Assembly: GCA_015179125.1 (NCBI GenBank)
Contig: WHVA01000530.1
Span: forward strand, 1 to 64,000
Length of the DNA: 64,000 bases
Direction: 5' to 3'
Origin: Gautieria morchelliformis
Taxonomy: Eukaryota; Basidiomycota; Agaricomycetes; Gomphales; Gomphaceae
In this document: one piece after another, positions 33,623-44,960 of the stretch
How positions within the stretch are numbered: the stretch's first letter is position 1
Layout of the letters: each line of letters opens with the position of its first letter
The notes under the pieces: generated by a model
Databases searched by the model: none
Seen by the model: the letters and a program-made list of their open reading frames with translations, nothing else
Told to the model about the DNA's origin: nothing
Position numbers and translations under genes: made by a program

Positions 33623-36600
33623 TCAAGGAGCTCTAAGTAATACATCTTTATATACAATGTTGGTTGTGTTCAAACCCTCCTCAAGCAAGACCTTCACTTT
33701 GTTCCAGCTTGTTCCACTTGAAACACCAACATACAACTGACCATGTTCAAACACTGGATATCTCAGGTCCAGCCCAACCATACCCAAAGACTGTCCCTGA
33801 GACTTGTTGATGGTCATTGCAAATGCCACACGCACTGGAAACTGTCTCCTCTGCAGCACAAATGGTAATTCTCCCTCTGATGGTGAAATAGTGATCCTGG
33901 GGATGAAAGCAGTATTTCCTGCATGTGGACCTGAGATGATCCTGACCTCCAACACTCCATTCCTCATCCTCACCAACCGCAACCTTGTCCCATTGCATAG
34001 TCCTTGCTTCTTACCCAAATTGTGCAACATCATCAGAGGCACTCCAGGCTTGACTTCCAAGTGAGCAGGAGGAAGACTGCCCATCTCTATGGAATTCAGA
34101 TACTCCACAGGATACTGCTCTGCAAAGTCGGTTTCCTGATAGAATCTGCACAGTGGAAGACCTGAGCATCACCTGGAAACTGCCTCAACACCATGGAATT
34201 GATCTCATTGACCTCAGTATTTCTGGGACAGAGGATGGCCCGCTCTAAAAAATGATTGTCCTGGGCAGGGATTGCATTGCCAATGCCAGGGTATATTTCC
34301 TGGATCAGCTCTGCAATTCCAGGGCCACAAACCATGTTTTGAGGGAGTGAGAAGGTATGATCTAGTGGGAGATCCTTTCCCTGACCCACATTCTGCAGCC
34401 ATTCTGCAAACCGGGCTCTGTCAGGGTCATTTCTCACCCGCATGGTCTCTGTCAGATGGAGGACCTTGATCTTTGGCCACAGATATGACTTCTGAAGGGT
34501 AGCTCCCACGATATCCTCCTTTGAGCCTTTGGGGACAATTGGGAGAGTCTTCTGAAAGTCACCTCCAAAGGCAACCGGATGCCACCAAAGGGTCGGTCAG
34601 GCTGGTCAAGGAAATCCCTCAGTGTCCTGTCAATGGCCTCTATGGCATGGCGATGCTGCATTGCAGCCTCATCCCAGATGATGAGCCTGGCCAGTCTCAG
34701 CATATCAGCCTGGTCAGAGTTCTTTTTGATGGAGGAGAGAGAGCCCTCATGGACAGGAATTGGAATTCCAAGCATGCTGTGAGAGGTTGTCCCATTAGTG
34801 AGGATAAGTGCAGCCATTGCAGATGAGGCTACAGCAAGCACAATGAGATTCTCCGCTATACAGGAGTGGATTAGGGTGTTCCATGTGAATGATTTCCCAG
34901 CACCACCTGAGCCAGTGACGAAAAACATTTGTCCATTAGGTTTCTCCTGAGCATCTATGTCCAGTGCCGACTGTAATATCTGATCATGTGCAGACCTTTG
35001 CCCCTCATTCAGCTTGGGAACCTCCTCATCAGCCTTCTGCCTCTCTTGAACAGGGTCATAGTCCCTCTGCTCAGCTATGAACCTGTTCCCAATCAGGACC
35101 TCCCACTCGCCTATCACCCGAGGCATATCTTTAAAGCTGCTCAAGGACATTCCATTATGCTGAAGGAGTTTATCCAAGAGAAAGAGGCCAAAATCATAGA
35201 CCTTATCATCCCGTGGCTCCTGGATATTGTGTCTGGTTTGGAGCTGATGTCTGAGATCATCACATATGTGCTCCTTGAAGCCGTCCCATAGTCTGTCAGG
35301 TTGTGAGGGAATGCAATGACCAAGGATGGTGGCAAAGAAATGTCTGAGCTGAGCGCCTGTTTTCATGCCACTGGCTTCCTGGAGACACAACCTCCACTCC
35401 TGATCATCCTCCAGAAGTCCCCTGGCAAGACAGGCCTCCTTGTAAGTAGCACATTGTATGCCATCCACCGTCCTAAGCTCCTCAAAGGATCTGGCCCCCT
35501 TGATCACCGTGAGGAGAGTGCGCAAATAAAATCTCTCTCCTGATTTTGGGCTTGCAAAGTGAAGGTGTCCAATGCTATATCCCCTTTGACGTGGTGTCCA
35601 TACCCTTTCCTCTTTTTGCCAGGTAAAATGCTCAGGAAAATCCACATAGAGCACATCGCGCGCATGAGGGTAGGCAGCATTGGCCTCAAAGTAGGCCATG
35701 AGCACTGTCTTTGACCCCTCGACCCTGTTCATGATGGTGAGCGGATCAGCATCAGGATTGAAAATGACTGATTGCTGGTCTTTTTCATGGACTGGCAGTG
35801 CCATGACTGCAGGCACCTGGGTGTGGATTTCCCGCTCCAGCAACCTCCAACAGGCCTCATGAGCACTGACATAGCGAGCATCCAGGTACTTCTTTATCTC
35901 ATCATGGTTGACACCAAACTCCATCGTGGTCCGATCGTGGCCCTTGTATAGATACTTGTGGATATACTTGACGCACCTCACACTGAAGGTGAATTCAAGG
36001 TTGATGTGACACCGGAGTTTGAGCAAGAGCAGAGGAGAGTATGGCACAACCCATCTGTTGTCCAGCATGTCACCTCTGACATTGTGCAGCCTTCCATCAT
36101 TGCGACGACGATATTTTGGATATCCATCTACATTCACAATGGTCTCCTCACAGAATGGCTTTGGGAAGTTTTTCTTGCACTTGCCCTCTTCCATGCAGGG
36201 TGCATCTCGATGTCCCTGTCCACAGGGACCATGTGTCATCAGCTCACAGACCAACTGGTGGAGCACAGGATGTGTCTCTGGATCAGGGAACTCTTCTGAA
36301 ACCATAGAATCCACCTCATGTGGATGTTTGACTTTGGAGTCCCTATTGAACCAGATAAGCAGGTGCATGTGTGGGAGCCCCCTCTTCTGGAATTCAATAG
36401 TGTGAACACGAGCGACAGTTTCTCCAAAGATCTTGTCCTTGACTATCAAGTCAATGAGGTATTTCTTTTTGAGGTGAAACACCCGCGACACCAGGTCAGG
36501 TCTGTCCTGAGAAGTTTGTCCAGGGAGCAACTCGGCCAATATCTCATCCCACTTTGGATTGGCAGTCATGGTAAGAAACAAATCAGGGGGACCCTTCTTT

Positions 36601-36845
36601 GTTGTAATGGCTAGGGAGTTCTGGCAGTTTTGATTCATGTCCCGTGTACTTCCTTGAAATGTCGCAGGCAGAATGACTTTTATGCCCAAGCTGTTTGCAT
36701 CTCCAATGTCATTGTCCAAGCCTCTATATGAATCTACCATCTGGTTATACTGCTCAGCACGCAGAGTGTGTTGATTATCTCTGATCCACCTCAGTCTGCT
36801 TTGCTCTGCAGCAGCCCAGGAGTCTACAATGTACTGCTGGAACAA
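33623..36845 (-). pseudogene. Helitron Rep (HUH, two-Tyr) and SF1 helicase, E1
   Basis: From 36845 a 797-codon frame carries the HUH motif (GLPHMHLLIWF, His159 and His161), the Cys/His cluster, the two-tyrosine motif (KYIHKYLYKG), and the PIF1-like helicase Walker A (GSGGAGKSF) and Walker B (LIIWDEAAMQHRHAIEAIDR). A one-base loss near 34580 ends it after PFGGI. The next frame (34509-34096) continues with VLHLTETMRVRNDPDRARFA and ILCPRNTEVNEIN. Another one-base change near 34150 leads to 34108-33623, with VKPGVPLMMLHNLGKKQGLC, AFAMTINKSQGQSL (motif V) and GQLYVGVSSGTSW (motif VI position). In relatives motif VI reads LSRVTS; here the arginine is missing. It would replicate the element by rolling circle if intact. 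Confidence 0.88.
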
Positions 36846-38635
36846 TTTGCCACCACGCAGGAGTGTTGTAGGTCCTCTCGCTCTCTGGAACAGACGATAC
36901 GCATGGTACTGTATTTGGGTGACCTGTCTCCGTCTGTTTGGATTGGCCTGCTGAGCACACTCTGGCTCACGATAAGGAATACCTGGCTGCCATCCAACTC
37001 TCCCTTGGGAAAGAGCAAGACATAGTGTAGAGAGGCATAATTCGCATTGGTATCCAATACCCTTCTGAAAGGTCCACCTCTGAGCTGGACAATAATATCC
37101 CTAGGTTCAGGGTCGATGCCATCTCCAGGAAGAACGACTGCAATCTCATCTGCAGTTGGGACATTATATCTCCTAGGATCCCTGTGCGCCCTGTTTGTGA
37201 GCCTTGCCTGGATGTTACCATTCTGTTCTTGAGCTCTGAGCCTCTCAGCTGCTTGTTTATATGTGGCGACATGAGGATTGCACAGCAGGAGCATTTCCTG
37301 CAAGTCTCCCATGATAGTTGGAGACAGACGCTCATTACGATTTTTTCTCTTTGCCAAAGCCAGTGCAGGATCATATATGTAAAGCTGGGCATACTTTGGA
37401 TCATCTTCATTGTCAGGGAGGAGAGAGCCATGGAGATGATACAGTTCACCCTGTAGCTTGAGCACATATGGACCACGACCCTCCCGAAGCAAATCTTGGT
37501 CAAAGTCGGCCCCCACAGAAGTGAATGCAAAGGCAGCATTATACTGCCTGATATTCTGGCGAAATCCTTTTGCCTCAGGGTCCTGGCCTTCTAAGAGCTG
37601 TTTCAATGGCTGAGGGGGCTCTGGCAGGTCTTCCAGCTGCACCTTTCCTTCCATACAGCAATCACCAAACCTGGGCCGCACATTTGAGGATTTCTGCAGA
37701 CGTTCTGCCCTCCAGTGTAATGCTCCACAGTCAGGGCAGGGAATAACCATCGGACCCAAATCATGACGCTGCACATCTGCCTCAATTATTCTAGAGCGAC
37801 CAAGTGGAAGAGGAGGAGGAGGTCGCTGAGGACGCTGCCGAGGTACAGGGAGCGGCCGAGGAGGTGCAGGGAGCAGCTGAGGAGGTGCAGGGAGCGGCTG
37901 AGGAGGTTCAGGGAGTGGCTGGGGAGGCTGAGGAGGTGCAGGGAGCGGCTGAGGAGGTGCAGGGAGTCGCTGAAAAGGCCGCAAAAGTGCAGGGAGTAGC
38001 GGCGGCATTGGTCTTATTGCATTGGCCTGAGCACGCAATCCTGCCACTCCTGCAGAACCTACTACAGGAGGTCTAGGAGCTGGTTGTACAGGTGCTTGCC
38101 TGTGTCTTCCCAAGGGCTGTGCTGGGATAGGCTGTATCCCAGCAGCCTGAGCATGCAAATCTGCCACCGCTGTAGAGCCTACCACCGGATGTCTAATTCC
38201 AGCTGCCTGAGCACGCAACTGAGCAATAGCCGCTGAACCTACTATGGGAGCAGGCTGTACAGGGTCTGGCCTATTTCTTCTCAGGGGCTGTAATGGTGGG
38301 ATAACTGCTAACTGTGCACAAAGGGCTGCCACCTGCTCTCCAGGACTGAGATTAGGAGGACGCGATGGTCCTGCAAGCATAGGAGGACGTGATGGCCCGG
38401 CCACAGGTTGTTGAAAAGGATCAGCGACATTGCTTCTAGGAGGAGGGTGGGGGATGGCAAAAGGCTGTGGTGGAGGGGGTGGCTGGTCCTGAGCTCTGAC
38501 AGCAGCAGCAGCAAGTGCACGCGCTCTCTGATCAGTGGGCGACGTCATATGACCCTCCTGCTCCTCCCTCGCCCTTTCACGCTCCTGCTGACAATTTCTC
38601 TCTGGAGTAGATGGATCCCTGAGAAATGCAGGCAT
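36824..38635 (-). pseudogene. Helitron N-terminal protein, E1
   Basis: A 603-codon frame starting MPAFLRDPSTPERNCQQ, with the same order as copy 2: Pro-rich repeats, Cys motif (IPCPDCGALHW ... FGDCCMEGKV), NIRQYNAAFAF, QGELYHLHGSLLP, YAQLYIYDP, PTADEIAVVLPGDGI and LHYVLLFPKGEL. A frame change right after that point (near 36987) separates it from Rep, in the same place as in copy 2. The Pro-rich linker is expanded (about 37,810-37,970; LPAPPQP/LPEPPQP units) and differs between copies. In relatives this region and Rep form one polypeptide. Confidence 0.82.
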
Positions 38636-39579
38636 AAGCTTAGGGGAACAATCAAGCTACCACAATTCAACTTACATTTTCAAGCAGATGCAGCTGTTGT
38701 TAATTTTTCTTGGGCAAAGTCAGGGGAATTTATTAATTTCTAATTAAAATAAAATAAATAAATGTCAGATGGCTCACACCAGAGCACAGAGAAATATATA
38801 CGTACCAAGGATGGGACTGAGAATTTGTTTGTTAGGCAAAGTCAAGGGAATTTATGATTTTCTATTTAAAATAAAATAAATGTCAGATGGCTCACAGCAG
38901 ACCAAAGAGAAATATATACGTACCAAGGAAGGGACGGGGAAATTGTTTGATGAAAATATCCAAGTCTTCTTCGGCTATCCAACTGGAATAATTCCAGTAA
39001 AAGGTCTTGGTCCTGGTCCTGGTCCTGGGGAGATGTCTTCTTCAGCCACCAGTAGTGCAAGTCAACACTAAGAGAACTGCAATGCAATTGTGGCTCCCTC
39101 TAAGGCAGCCTGGGATGACTACCTGGCTCCTTAGCAGAGAAAAAGCTGCCCCACTGAAGAGGTCAACCCCAATAGTTCACTGCAGAGATCTCCCTGGGAA
39201 GAGATCTTTTGTGTTCTACACTATATAGGCTATCTATTAATTCACTCTCACGCAATTTTATTCTATCTAGTGGGCAGAGAGGAGAGGAGGGTGGTGGTGG
39301 AGTGCGCAGATGCGGCTGCGCAGCGTTCTGCCAGCGCGTTCTGCCAGCTCAGCGCAGGGTTGAGCGCTGGAGCCGGAAGATCGGCGTGAACCGCCAGGAG
39401 CTCGCGGCTGCGCCGCTCGTGCTCCAGGTTCACGCCGGTCTGCCAGTCACGTGACCGCTGCGCAGCGTTGGTGCTCGCGGCTGCGCCGCTCGCCGCTGAC
39501 ATAAGTTTTATGTAATATTATTTGTAAGTGCGCCCACAACCTCCCACCGTGCTACTTTCACCTATAGGAATGTAATAGA

Positions 39580-39640
39580 CTAGGTGGATACCTGAGCTTC
39601 AAATGGGGGTTAGGTGACATGTATTGGTCAGGTCAAATGC
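39580..39640 (-). mobile_element. 3'-terminal remnant of another Helitron (E0)
   Basis: CTAG at 39580-39583 (minus-strand 3' end), the conserved TATCCAC spacer and a decayed hairpin, then one GGTCAAATGC subterminal unit. Homology ends at about 39640, where copia sequence begins. Confidence 0.6.
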
Positions 39641-40560
39641 AAAGCAGCAAACATGCAGAGTTTCCATGCAGTTGGAACAGGAGAGTTGATAATTGACATA
39701 CCTTATGGTGCCAATATCTCTCAGCTTCGACTTACAGAGGTGCTATATTCACCTGAAGTTGGTTATATGCTTGTCTCTGTCAGACACCTTGACTGTGAGG
39801 GCAACACTAATGACGAAGCCACAACCAAAGATACTCAAGGAGATAAGAGCCGATACTAGGACAATGACCAACTGTGTAGTGGGTATCCTCAGTTTATAAC
39901 TCTACCAACGATAGTTACATGGGGACTTGCCTGTGTAGTGGGTATCCTCAGAGATCAAGCTGAGGAAACGCCACCACACGGGCTACAGTCTTATAGCGCT
40001 GGCAAGGCTTACATAATAGGGGAGACGGAAACTTGTAGAAGGTTATGGAAGGTGACGGAATGTTATGGAAACTGACGGAAGGTAACGGAAACTCATGGAA
40101 GGAAATAGAAACTTGTGGAAGGAAATGCGTGAACCCTGACATTGACCAAACTGGACTTTCAATCATGTTTGGAGATGGGGAGTGCACTTTAAAGATGAGT
40201 GTCGGGAAGCAGATTGGCCAGATACAAAGATCTGGCCATGGCTTGTATCAGGTCACACACAATGCTGATACAGAAAATTCTGCTGTTGAGATACTAACAC
40301 TTCATCTGTTCTACCGTCACATGGGTTGTATCTCACCTGAGACAGCTAAGCGACTTGTCGCTAGAGGGTTTGTTACAGTAATTAAGCTCGATGTGTCACC
40401 AACAGGTGAGCTGTTCTTCTGCGAGTCTTGCATATCTGTGAAGGCCACATGCAAACCTGTCCCAAAAGTCAGGGAAGGCAATCGTGCCTCTGCCTTTGAA
40501 GATGAGGTGCACAGTGACCTGTGGAGGCCTGGCACATACATAAATAAGGGAATTGTAAAT
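39641..40560 (+). pseudogene. Ty1/copia polyprotein fragment (protease to integrase N-terminus)
   Basis: At 39655-39805 the plus strand encodes MQSFHAVGTGELIIDIPYG and RLTEVLYSPEVGYMLVSVRH, the segment after the copia protease active site. At 40140-40560 it encodes LTLHLFYRHMGCISPETAKR, LVARGFVTVIKLD and FFCESCISVKATCKPVPKVR, the GAG-pre-integrase zinc-binding region (H...H...C..C type), then EDEVHSDLWRPGTY at the integrase start. About 0.34 kb of unrelated DNA separates the two blocks; it contains a 21-bp direct repeat (39872-39892 and 39931-39951) and GGAAACT.A(C/T)GGAAGG-type repeats. The rest of integrase, RT and RNase H is absent. Confidence 0.85.
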
Positions 40561-41060
40561 GCAACCCTAGTTGGCTGTGAAGGTCACACTACCACACCAC
40601 TGACAAGGGGAAATCTAAAGTACACATAAATGAACAGAATACACCAGAAAGGGGAAATCTGAAGAGAAAAGTCTAAGGACCCCCGATGTCAGCGAGCCCG
40701 GTTTTTACTACGCTAGTCTGCAGCCAGGGACAACACTCAGCACTCGCCATCAACCCTGCATTGCCCTGACCCCTGATCCTTGACCGACTCCTGATGCCAC
40801 CTGCTATATGAGTCACTTGACTCCCGACACTGTGCTGAAGGTGGAAGTTGGAGAGTGGAGTGGAATTGGCAGAGTGAACAGATCTGGTGGGAGCTCCCCA
40901 AGAAGCAGAACCATTTCTGAAAGCAGAGTCGGAGATGGAGTTGGAACTTAGGGTGCTGTTGGAACTAGAAAACAGGGTGTCCCCTGACAGGAATATACAA
41001 TAGAAGGGAATCTCACCTGACAGAGGTGGAATCCAAGGAGAAAGGACTACAATCATAGTC
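40561..41060. other. no gene recognised; between copia and gypsy fragments
   Basis: The sequence has no recognisable protein. It may be degenerate gypsy sequence, because the following block is part of a gypsy polyprotein. Confidence 0.3.
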
Positions 41061-41195
41061 ACTCCCTTGGAATGGAAGACATCATTCTCAGCTTCCCGTG
41101 GTTCCAAGATCACAACCCAGAGATTGACTGGCAGTCCGGCAAGATCTCTATGAGCTGCTGCCTGGATCAGTGCCATGCCTGCCAAACCAAAGAAT
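41061..41195 (+). pseudogene. Ty3/gypsy polyprotein fragment (protease-RT junction)
   Basis: The plus strand encodes MEDIILSFPWFQDHNPEIDW followed by QSGKISMSCCLDQCHAC. This is the D(I/V)(I/V)LG.PWL..HNPEIDW..G.I....C...C segment found between protease and reverse transcriptase in fungal gypsy elements. Only about 45 residues remain. Confidence 0.75.
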
Positions 41196-41334
41196 GGCAG
41201 AGCAGAGGGAGCAGAGGAAGACTTCGGACATGCAGCTCAGGGCCACACATGAGGATTGTCAATGGGACTGAAGGGATGAGTGATCAGGCCGGGACCGACA
41301 GCTCAGGGACCCTGGACTCTGAACAAGAGTGCAA

Positions 41335-41525
41335 AGAGGGGCTCTTTATTTATGGATTTTGTTGTACGGTTACTCTAGAAGACGCTTTACATTGACTGTT
41401 ATATCGCAAAGGACGACGGTGTGTTGTCCCAAGCCAGAACAGAGAAATCTAGTGCATAGTGTGCATAGTACGGGTGTATGGAAGGTGCAGCTAAAGTGCT
41501 GCGTGAAGGAGGGTCTTTTAACGTG
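41335..41525 (-). repeat. dispersed ~190-bp repeat, copy 1
   Basis: Homologous in the same orientation to 54530-54718 (shared TTTATGGATTTTGTTG.ACGG, TGACTGTTATATCGCA, GAGAAATCTAGTGCATA, GTGCTGCGTGAAGGAGGGTC). On the minus strand both copies keep an open frame with FTLKDPPSRSTLA and SIHPYYA.YALDFS. It could be a solo-LTR or SINE-like piece; the type is not determined. Confidence 0.75.
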
Positions 41526-42120
41526 AACGTCATCCCGTGAAGAGAGCCCGGGCGCGGGCCACTGATCTTCCCCATGAGCCTCTCCATCAGGGAGAACGGC
41601 GCACCAACAGCCTCAGAAGGGTCAAAGACCCATCCATGAATCTGCGGAACAGGCAGCGTCTGGTCGCGATGTCCCAGCAATCCGAGGATGAGAATCTCCC
41701 GCGTAAGCCTATATATCGTGGACCCACTGCGTCCGTTTTCAAGTTGTACCTGATCCTGGCGACCAATAGGTCCTCATCCGCCATTTTTAAGCCATACAGT
41801 AAGCCTTTGCAAAAGATGTGTTGTCTCGAGGAGAAAAACTGGAAAAAAGGCACCGCGATGCGAATTACCACGTTGAGAAAGCTGTGTCCAAGGCGTGTGC
41901 CTTCGAGGATTTCTCGTCCAAGCAAGCGGTAGATGGCGGATTTCAGGGGTTTGAGATTAGGAATTGGGCTGTTGGGGTTGTAAATGGATCGCGCCATTAA
42001 TTGCAGCGATATATAGCAGGGCATTTAAGCAAGCTCGAAGCGTTAATAGCAAAATAGTCACAGCGTGTGTAGGTAACCTTAGTAGTATCCATGTTCAGAC
42101 AAGCCCAAACATGATGGGCA
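41526..42120. other. unrecognised open frame on the minus strand, no known family
   Basis: A minus-strand frame (42024-41587, 145 codons) reads naturally in places (AIYRLLGREILEGTRLGHSF), but no family is recognised and no splice context was found. The rest is anonymous. Confidence 0.25.
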
Positions 42121-42124
42121 AGCC

Positions 42125-42545
42125 GCACGCAACACTCCCGCCCGCGCCCGCGCACACCGCACCAAATGCATCACATGCACATAACATAGGCCGGGCGACG
42201 AGGGAGATGGGAGATACGCGGATGCGAAGTGGCAGTGTCCCATCTGGAGCAGCACGCACAACAGGCATATACGCATACGTGGCTATCAATCCTCACCGGT
42301 GGGTTGGCATGTGGCATGCGGCATGTGCGCGCCAGCGCCCTGATCGCCGCCTGCAAGCATATTCCAACGCCCACGCCCGCGCCCGCGCACGCCAAATGGC
42401 TCACATGCATGCGGGCAGGCAAGGCGACGAGGGGGATATATGGGTGCGGAGGGCGGTGTCCCTCTGGCCCTCCGGAGCAGCACGCGCAAGACGCACGTAC
42501 GTGCGCATTCGTCCGGGCGACGAGTCACGCCTGCCCAGGAATAGC
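42125..42545 (+). repeat. two diverged ~245-bp tandem units
   Basis: 42125-42300 and 42370-42545 share CGCCCGCGCCCGCGCAC, CACATGCA, GGCGACGAGGG, GCGGTGTCCC..CTGG and GGAGCAGCACGC in the same order. GC-rich, no recognised coding function. Confidence 0.65.
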
Positions 42546-43187
42546 GAATAGCGAGATAGGGTGGATCGAGACGAGACGGATCCGCGTGCGAGGGGGGGGT
42601 GTACGTTACCTCGCCGGGATGTGCGATGAGGCCTGAGCCGCCATGCGGGGCAGCAGAGTCACCTGGGACTAACGCGGGCGAGAAGGGCAGGGCACTGGCA
42701 TCTGATATGATGTTCGTGCGTTGTGAGGTGGGCGGGGGGCCCTCTCCTCAGTCGCACTGGTGCCGTGAGGCGCCTGTGTCTACCCTTTCACCGGTCACCA
42801 CTCATCCCTGTACGGTTGCTAGAAGTGTCGCTGTCGGTATATGCTCGCCATCTTTGCCAGATGGCAGACATCATTGTCATGTACGCACAGGGCACGGCGG
42901 TGCCGCCTAGGTGTGCCATGGCACCGGGCACGGCCACCAGAACTCGAAGCAATGTAGAAGACACGTTACTTCTGTGCTGATGGGGAAAACGCCCGAGTCA
43001 TCTCTGCGACTGCATCAGGCAAACAACCGGGGTTGTGGTGTGCATCAGGACTGGCAGATTGATATGTGTGTGCTGTGTCGGTGCTGGGCTGGAGCTGTCA
43101 GGACAATGCATCGATATGGATATGGACAGGGATGTGGATAGGGATAACGAATAACGAATAGGCAGTGTGCAATCACCAGATAGCACA

Positions 43188-44960
43188 AAGTGACTCACAA
43201 TACAATTAACTGCGGAGCCGAAAGAGCATCGGGCGATAAGATACGAGATGGCTCGTCTCACACCTGCATTCGACTGCGATTCCCATCCAATTCCAATCGG
43301 ATAGACGCGATGCCGTTTTTAGCAAGGCTCATGCTCCCACCTCAGGCAAGGCGGTATGTACAGGATGTGCGTGGGCAAGCCTATTCTACAGACCCTAGGA
43401 CGCGGAGACGATCCATGCCCATACACCATACAGACGAGGCACATTACGTGTGCACGATCCACACCTGGCCAGGGGCGGACTCGCACATCGGGGGTTAATA
43501 CTTAATTTCATCTGCCGGGAGCAATTACTGTAAAGAACACCGGCTGGCGGCTGGTGGTGGGAAACAAGGATGAGAAGTATACGTGCGGCGCATATCATGA
43601 TGGGGGCAGGGTCGGCGAGTCATTAGGGCGCGTTAGACCAGCGGTTGCTCCTTTTTGTGGTATCGGGGCTTGTCCCCTGTGGGCTGCAAGCATTCCTTTG
43701 ATAGGGTGCCGTGTGTTGACCATCGAGGGATGGGGATGAGTGCGATTACAGGAGCGCGTGTGATTCGAGCCCTGTGGTGTATTTTTTCGACGGCTGCCAT
43801 GGCACTTTTGATCGCACTGCATCCGCATCTGCACAGCGTTCGCGATGTCTGTGAGCTTGCGATACTTCTAACACCATTAACAGCATTGTTACGCCAGAAT
43901 TGATGGGGATCATGGCGTTTTCGAAAGACCCACGAACAGAATCAGAATCAGAGACGTGCCATGCCCACGCCTTTGTTCTTCGGGCAAGTTCCATTGGGAA
44001 AACAGGAAACCTTAACGTAGTGAAGGCGAAAGACCCAGCGAACCGGGAACAGAACGCGAGGCAGCATGGAGTGACTCACATTAATTGCGGAGCCGAAACG
44101 AATCGGGCGATAAGATACGAGATGAGATGGCGAGTCTCACACCTCGATTCCAATTGAATTGGATAGATGTGATTCCCGTTTTAGCAAGGCTGCCACCAGG
44201 CGGTATGTACTGTATAGGATTTGGGCGGGCCTATTCTATAGACCCTAGGACGCGGCGCGCGACGATCCACGCCTATACGGACGAGGGACATTATGTGTAC
44301 AGGATCCACAGGTGGCCTGTCACGTTGGCGTAATTCCACCTGCCGGGAGCAATTAGAGAACGCCGGACTCAGGCCGGGGAACAATGGAGAAGTACGTGCG
44401 GCAAATAAAGAGGCAGCCTGAGTCATTTAGAGCAGGTTAGGCCAGCAGTTGCTCCTTTGTGTTACCGGGGCATGTCCCCTGTGGCCTATAAGCGGTATTC
44501 CCTTGATAGGGTGCGGTGTAATGATCGTGATCGTCGGGGGATGGGGATGAGTTGGGATAACTTACAGGGTGATACGATCTCTGAGGTGTTCCTTTTTCTG
44601 ACGGCTGGCATGGCACTTTGATCTGGCACCTGCACCGGGCTAACACATCAGACCCACTCTCACACTGAGCTCGCGATGCGTCTGACAGCAGGGACAGATG
44701 GAGAGATGGGGACGCGGCAGAAACAGAGGGCGTGCCATGCACGCCTGCTAGGTATGCCCCCTAGGCGGAAGATGCAGCGACGCATGTGATCCTGCCACAA
44801 AGGAGCAGGCATGCCAACGCGCGTCGTGACTCACCCCCTCGCGCGTGACGTCACACCGGTGACACAGCGGGAAATTTCCCTTTCAGGGCCTGTGTCGCCA
44901 TGCATTTTCAAACTCAGCGGGGTATGGAAAGGCGTGATCTGGCAAGACGCCCGTGCGGTA
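43188..44960 (+). repeat. two diverged ~0.88-kb tandem units
   Basis: Unit 1 (43188-44068) and unit 2 (44069 to about 44960) share, in order, GTGACTCACA, TTAACTGCGGAGCCGAAA-like, CGGGCGATAAGATACGAGATG, TAGACCCTAGGACGCGG-like, TGCCGGGAGCAATTA, CAG.GGTTGCTCCTTT-like, GATAGGGTGC, GGATGGGGATGAGT and GGCATGGCACTTTGATC-like blocks. They are many percent diverged with small indels. No open frame is conserved between the units, so the duplicated DNA looks non-coding. Confidence 0.75.
44827..44833 (+). promoter_or_regulatory. TGACTCA, GCN4/AP-1-type site
   Basis: Perfect TGACTCA about 1.3 kb upstream of the bZIP coding region; a CRE-type TGACGTCA follows at 44846-44853. Further TGACTCA copies sit at the start of each tandem unit (43191-43197 and 44072-44078). 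Confidence 0.5.

Larger units (their letters stand above)
33478..39579 (-). mobile_element. array member E1: near-complete autonomous-type Helitron, 6.10 kb
   Basis: 3' end: CTAG at 33478-33481 with an imperfect hairpin (33489-33507). 5' end: TCTATTACATTCC at 39579, directly touching the CTAG of a sixth element remnant (39580-39583). It encodes a full Rep/helicase protein spread over 38635-33623 in three frames. The leader carries the 115-bp tandem duplication (about 38705-38940), a GGTCCTGGTCCTGGTCCTGG repeat and, near 39447, TCACGTGACC next to GCTGCGCAGC. Coding damage is limited to three one-base frame changes plus an unusual helicase motif VI, so this copy or a close relative was active recently. 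Confidence 0.85.

Noticed and set aside
36975-37000. Programmed -1 frameshift between the Helitron N-terminal protein and Rep
   Set aside because: TTTCCCA is present nearby but not in the register required for a slippery heptamer, so a shared mutation is the simpler explanation.
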